From positions 1,550,769-1,614,768 of the forward strand of contig NZ_BMIB01000001.1 of assembly GCF_014641615.1 (NCBI RefSeq): a stretch of DNA of 64,000 nt. Reading direction: 5' to 3'. Origin of the DNA: Filimonas zeae (GTDB lineage: Bacteria; Bacteroidota; Bacteroidia; Chitinophagales; Chitinophagaceae). Position 1 is the first letter of the stretch. Each line of letters starts with the position of its first letter. The position numbers were made by a program, and so were the translations under genes. Of this stretch, positions 61,446-64,000 are shown in pieces. The notes under the pieces are model-generated. The model saw only the letters and a program-made list of their open reading frames with translations, was not told the origin of the DNA and did no database searches.

Positions 61446-62783
61446 ATGTATGCAATTGTGGATATAGAAACGACCGGCAGTCATGCGCAGGATAATGGTA
61501 TTACCGAAATAGCCATAGTACTGCACGATGGGGAGAAAGTGGAGGGCCGGTTCAGCACCCTGGTAAATCCCCTGGTTCCCATTCCCCCTTATGTGGTAAG
61601 CCTTACCGGTATTACCAATGCCATGGTGGCAACAGCTCCGCTGTTTAAAGATGTGGCTGCTAATATTCACCGTTTGCTGGAGGGGCGCATATTTGTAGCC
61701 CACAACGTTAATTTCGATTACTCTTTTATACGCTATCATTTACAGGCAGCAGGCCTGTACTGGCAGGCACGTAAGCTGTGTACGCTGCGTTTAAGCCGCG
61801 CTGCTTTTCCGGGCATACCCAAATACGGGCTGGGGCATATATGCCGTACGCTGGATATACCGGTTAACGGCCGCCACCGCGCCACCGGCGATGCGGATGC
61901 CACTACCATTTTACTGGAAAAAATTATTGAAAAAGGCGGGGAGAAACTGATACGCGATTTTCTGAAAAAAGAAGCCCGCGAGCAGATTCTGCCACCCAAC
62001 CTGCCGCAGGAGCATGTGAAAAACCTGCCGCAGACCCCAGGCGTTTATTATTTTCACGATAGTAAGGGCAGTGTTATTTATGTAGGTAAAGCCAGGTGCC
62101 TGCGCAAGCGGGTAATCAGCCATTTTACAGGGCTGGATACCGGTAAAAAACGCCAGGGCTTTTTACGCGAAATACACAGCATCAGCTTTAAAGAATGCCC
62201 TACGGAGTTAACAGCGTCTATACTGGAAAGTGTGGAAATTAAAAGGCTGTGGCCGGTGTACAACGTAAGCCAGAAACATGCGGAAAAGTTGTATGGTATT
62301 TATCTGTTTGAAGATGGCAGGGGCTATCTGCGCCTGGCCATTGATAAAAAGCGCAAACTGCTGGAACCCTTAGTGGCGTTTAGTGTGCTGAGCGATGCCA
62401 ACCGCTACCTGTGGAAGCTGGTGAAGGATTTTGAACTGGATGCAGTGTATTGTTTTCTGGATCGTTCTGTAAAAGAAAGCGCACTTACCGATACGCCGGA
62501 TGTATACAACGCAAGAGTACAACTGGCCGTATTACGAATGCAGGAGGAAAAGGGCACTTACGCCATTCTGGAAACCTGCGAAATAACCAAAAACATATCC
62601 TGTATTCTGATAGAAAAAGGGCGCTTCTTTGGTATGGGCGTATTGCCCGACAAAAGTGCCGCGCAGGAGATTGAACTCATACGTACCCATATGACGCCTT
62701 ATCCGGAAAACGAAACATTAAAAAGTATGCTCAGAAGCTACTCCGATAAATATCCCGCCCGGGTAAGGCAGCTGGGGTTATAA
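61446..62783 (+). CDS. DEDDh exonuclease fused to GIY-YIG nuclease (Cho/UvrC-like)
   Basis: 445 aa. N-terminal DnaQ-type 3'-5' exonuclease (about 1-170): YAIVDIETTG (ExoI: D, E), FVAHNVNFDYSFI (ExoII) and HRATGDADATTILL (ExoIII, DEDDh His and Asp). GIY-YIG domain (about 195-275): TPGVYYFHDSKGSVIYVGKA and EIHSISFKECPTELTAS. The C-terminal part (about 280-445) is unassigned. Similar DnaQ/UvrC-like fusions occur in several phyla and are thought to act in DNA repair. Cytoplasmic. Confidence 0.88.
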   Translation: MYAIVDIETTGSHAQDNGITEIAIVLHDGEKVEGRFSTLVNPLVPIPPYVVSLTGITNAMVATAPLFKDVAANIHRLLEGRIFVAHNVNFDYSFIRYHLQAAGLYWQARKLCTLRLSRAAFPGIPKYGLGHICRTLDIPVNGRHRATGDADATTILLEKIIEKGGEKLIRDFLKKEAREQILPPNLPQEHVKNLPQTPGVYYFHDSKGSVIYVGKARCLRKRVISHFTGLDTGKKRQGFLREIHSISFKECPTELTASILESVEIKRLWPVYNVSQKHAEKLYGIYLFEDGRGYLRLAIDKKRKLLEPLVAFSVLSDANRYLWKLVKDFELDAVYCFLDRSVKESALTDTPDVYNARVQLAVLRMQEEKGTYAILETCEITKNISCILIEKGRFFGMGVLPDKSAAQEIELIRTHMTPYPENETLKSMLRSYSDKYPARVRQLGL

Positions 62784-62787
62784 TAAA

Positions 62788-64000
62788 TTAATCATTTTTT
62801 ACAGTGGCCACAACGCCCGTCATAATGGTTTTCCAAAGCAGGCTAAAGAAAGATTTATCCGGCGCACGCTCAAAATAGGCGTGGCGCGTTTTTAGTGCTT
62901 CACCCTTTTTGGGGTTCTCTTTGGTAAACACAAATGTTTTGGCAATAAAGTTGGCCAGGCCCTTCTTTTTCAACTCACCGTCATCATCCTTTTTTAAGAT
63001 GGTTACATCCAGATCGTTGTAGGCCACTCTTAAATCGCCATTTGCACTGTTGTTGTTGCCTTTCATAAATACATAAAACTGTTTTATGTTGGCTTTTTTT
63101 ACTTCAAACAACCCTAATGGTACGGTGGCTTTGTTCAGGCTGGTACCATCCATTTTACCCATACTGGCTTCCACGGTAAACAGGCCCTCTTTCAGGTGCG
63201 CCATGTCAAACTTCCAGGTGGTTTTCATATCCCCGTCGTTCATAAACTTACAGGTAGCATTTATCTGCATAGTGGGGTTGGCGGCTATTCTTTCTTCCCG
63301 GTTGGTAACATTGCTGATGGTTCCGTTTACACCGGTAAATTGTATAGTTCCCATCTGGCCCGATTTGGGGTTAAACTCGCGGTATAATATCTCAAACCGG
63401 TGCAGACCTATTTTGTCAATTGCCAGGGGCAACGGAATGCGCCCTACCTGCTGGTGCGGGTAACGGCCTGTTTTATTCTGTCCGCTCGGTGGCAGGGCCT
63501 TGTCACTGTATATTTCTACTTCCCCTTTATATATATCCACGCTTTTGGCATTAATACCCTGTTCAGAAAGGGCAGACCACCAGTCTGCCTCTTTCACTAC
63601 GGCAGAGTCTGCTTTCAGGTCGTAACGGTCTTGCCGGAAACGTAGCTTTTTGCTGAAGGTAGCTTTATCGCCAATGGGTTTTAGCGATACGCCCCAGGCC
63701 TGAATAGAATTAGCTACCGTTTCAATCCGTAGCGAGTCTATTTTAAAACGATACAGGTTATTGGCTGTTTTCAGTTCGTACTCTTTCAAAAATATGCTGG
63801 CTTCGCGGGCATATAAAAAGCGCGTAGCATCGTTCTGCGTAGTATCGTTAAACAGAATATCGTTGAAGTAAAAAGTAAGGTCTTTTAAATGCACCTCTTT
63901 GTTTTTCTGGTCCATATCGTAATAATCTACCGCTACATGCTGCACGGTAGTATGGGCCAGTTTAAACGATTCAATCTGTTTGCTTACGCGCTGGTACAGG
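62788..64000 (-). CDS. AsmA/DUF748-like protein, 5' part outside the window
   Basis: The frame is open from the stop at 62788 to the right edge (about 404 codons); the GTG at 63945 is not a real start because the frame continues. Beta-rich repeats such as KDLTFYFNDILFND, SLRIETVANSIQAWGVSL and KSVDIYKGEVEIYSDK are reminiscent of AsmA-family bridge-like lipid-transport proteins. It ends in a possible C-terminal membrane segment LLWKTIMTGVVATV. Family placement is tentative. Confidence 0.6.
   Translation of the reverse strand, partial: LYQRVSKQIESFKLAHTTVQHVAVDYYDMDQKNKEVHLKDLTFYFNDILFNDTTQNDATRFLYAREASIFLKEYELKTANNLYRFKIDSLRIETVANSIQAWGVSLKPIGDKATFSKKLRFRQDRYDLKADSAVVKEADWWSALSEQGINAKSVDIYKGEVEIYSDKALPPSGQNKTGRYPHQQVGRIPLPLAIDKIGLHRFEILYREFNPKSGQMGTIQFTGVNGTISNVTNREERIAANPTMQINATCKFMNDGDMKTTWKFDMAHLKEGLFTVEASMGKMDGTSLNKATVPLGLFEVKKANIKQFYVFMKGNNNSANGDLRVAYNDLDVTILKKDDDGELKKKGLANFIAKTFVFTKENPKKGEALKTRHAYFERAPDKSFFSLLWKTIMTGVVATVKND

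Noticed and set aside
61398..61739. N-terminal extension of FKBP
   Set aside because: It overlaps the divergent exonuclease gene head-on and lacks FKBP features.
1..64000. CRISPR arrays, insertion sequences, prophage or integrase genes
   Set aside because: No regularly spaced repeats, transposase motifs or phage genes were seen; the only long repeats are the 21-bp pair at 14355 and 20474.

Overview
The window looks like the chromosome of a member of the Bacteroidota, most likely the family Chitinophagaceae (Chitinophaga/Filimonas/Niastella-like). The evidence is: SusC/SusD genes, several TonB-dependent receptors with carboxypeptidase-regulatory N-terminal domains, two ECF sigma/FecR sets, a type IX secretion (T9SS) cargo with a PorV-type protein, many lipoproteins of the form xSC-KK, -7 boxes of the TAnnTTTG type instead of sigma70 -10 boxes, and ATG starts with little Shine-Dalgarno signal. 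The genus is inference. I saw no prophage, insertion sequence or CRISPR array.

Layout. 1-5.4 kb: on the minus strand, a membrane-anchored AraC regulator, a TonB-dependent receptor and a secreted tyrosine phosphatase, probably one uptake unit. 5.4-6.5 kb: two tandemly duplicated small secreted proteins, each with its own transcription signals. 6.7-20.5 kb: the most interesting block. A minus-strand ECF sigma factor and beta-helix-like lipoprotein diverge from a plus-strand set of S41/PDZ protease lipoprotein, FecR anti-sigma factor, STN-containing TonB receptor, a second copy of the beta-helix lipoprotein, a further lipoprotein, a T9SS cargo of Ig-like/MBG repeats, and a PorV-family protein. 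The part after the receptor is bracketed by two exact 21-bp direct repeats.

20.7-37.6 kb: mainly housekeeping and regulatory genes: metallo-beta-lactamase-fold hydrolase, ribosome hibernation factor, ABC exporter, DHFR-like protein with a divergent GlxA-type regulator, tRNA-Leu(GAG), orphan histidine kinase, holA, ribF, purM, a BlaI/BlaR1 pair with visible operators, ftsE, rpsO and pnp. 37.8-47.8 kb: a SusCD-type locus, consisting of ECF sigma, FecR, SusC, SusD, zinc metallopeptidase lipoprotein, DUF4302-like lipoprotein and a small lipoprotein. Peptide or glycopeptide capture is more likely than a polysaccharide locus because no glycoside hydrolase is present.

47.8-64 kb: cardiolipin synthase, prmA, plsY, an orphan lipoprotein, M48 protease, YdeI-like protein, dnaG with an unusual Gly/Pro/Phe-rich linker and overlapping a BtuF-like protein, fbp, CAP-domain lipoprotein, an ABC ATPase whose start codon lies in a strong hairpin, YfiT/DinB protein, Nudix hydrolase, FKBP isomerase, a DEDDh exonuclease/GIY-YIG fusion, and an AsmA-like protein running off the right edge.

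No gene-free stretch exceeds 300 bases. The longest (20438-20713 and 22188-22423) are described as features. Where an open frame extends upstream through a TTG/GTG codon or a terminator, I chose the internal ATG and give the reason.
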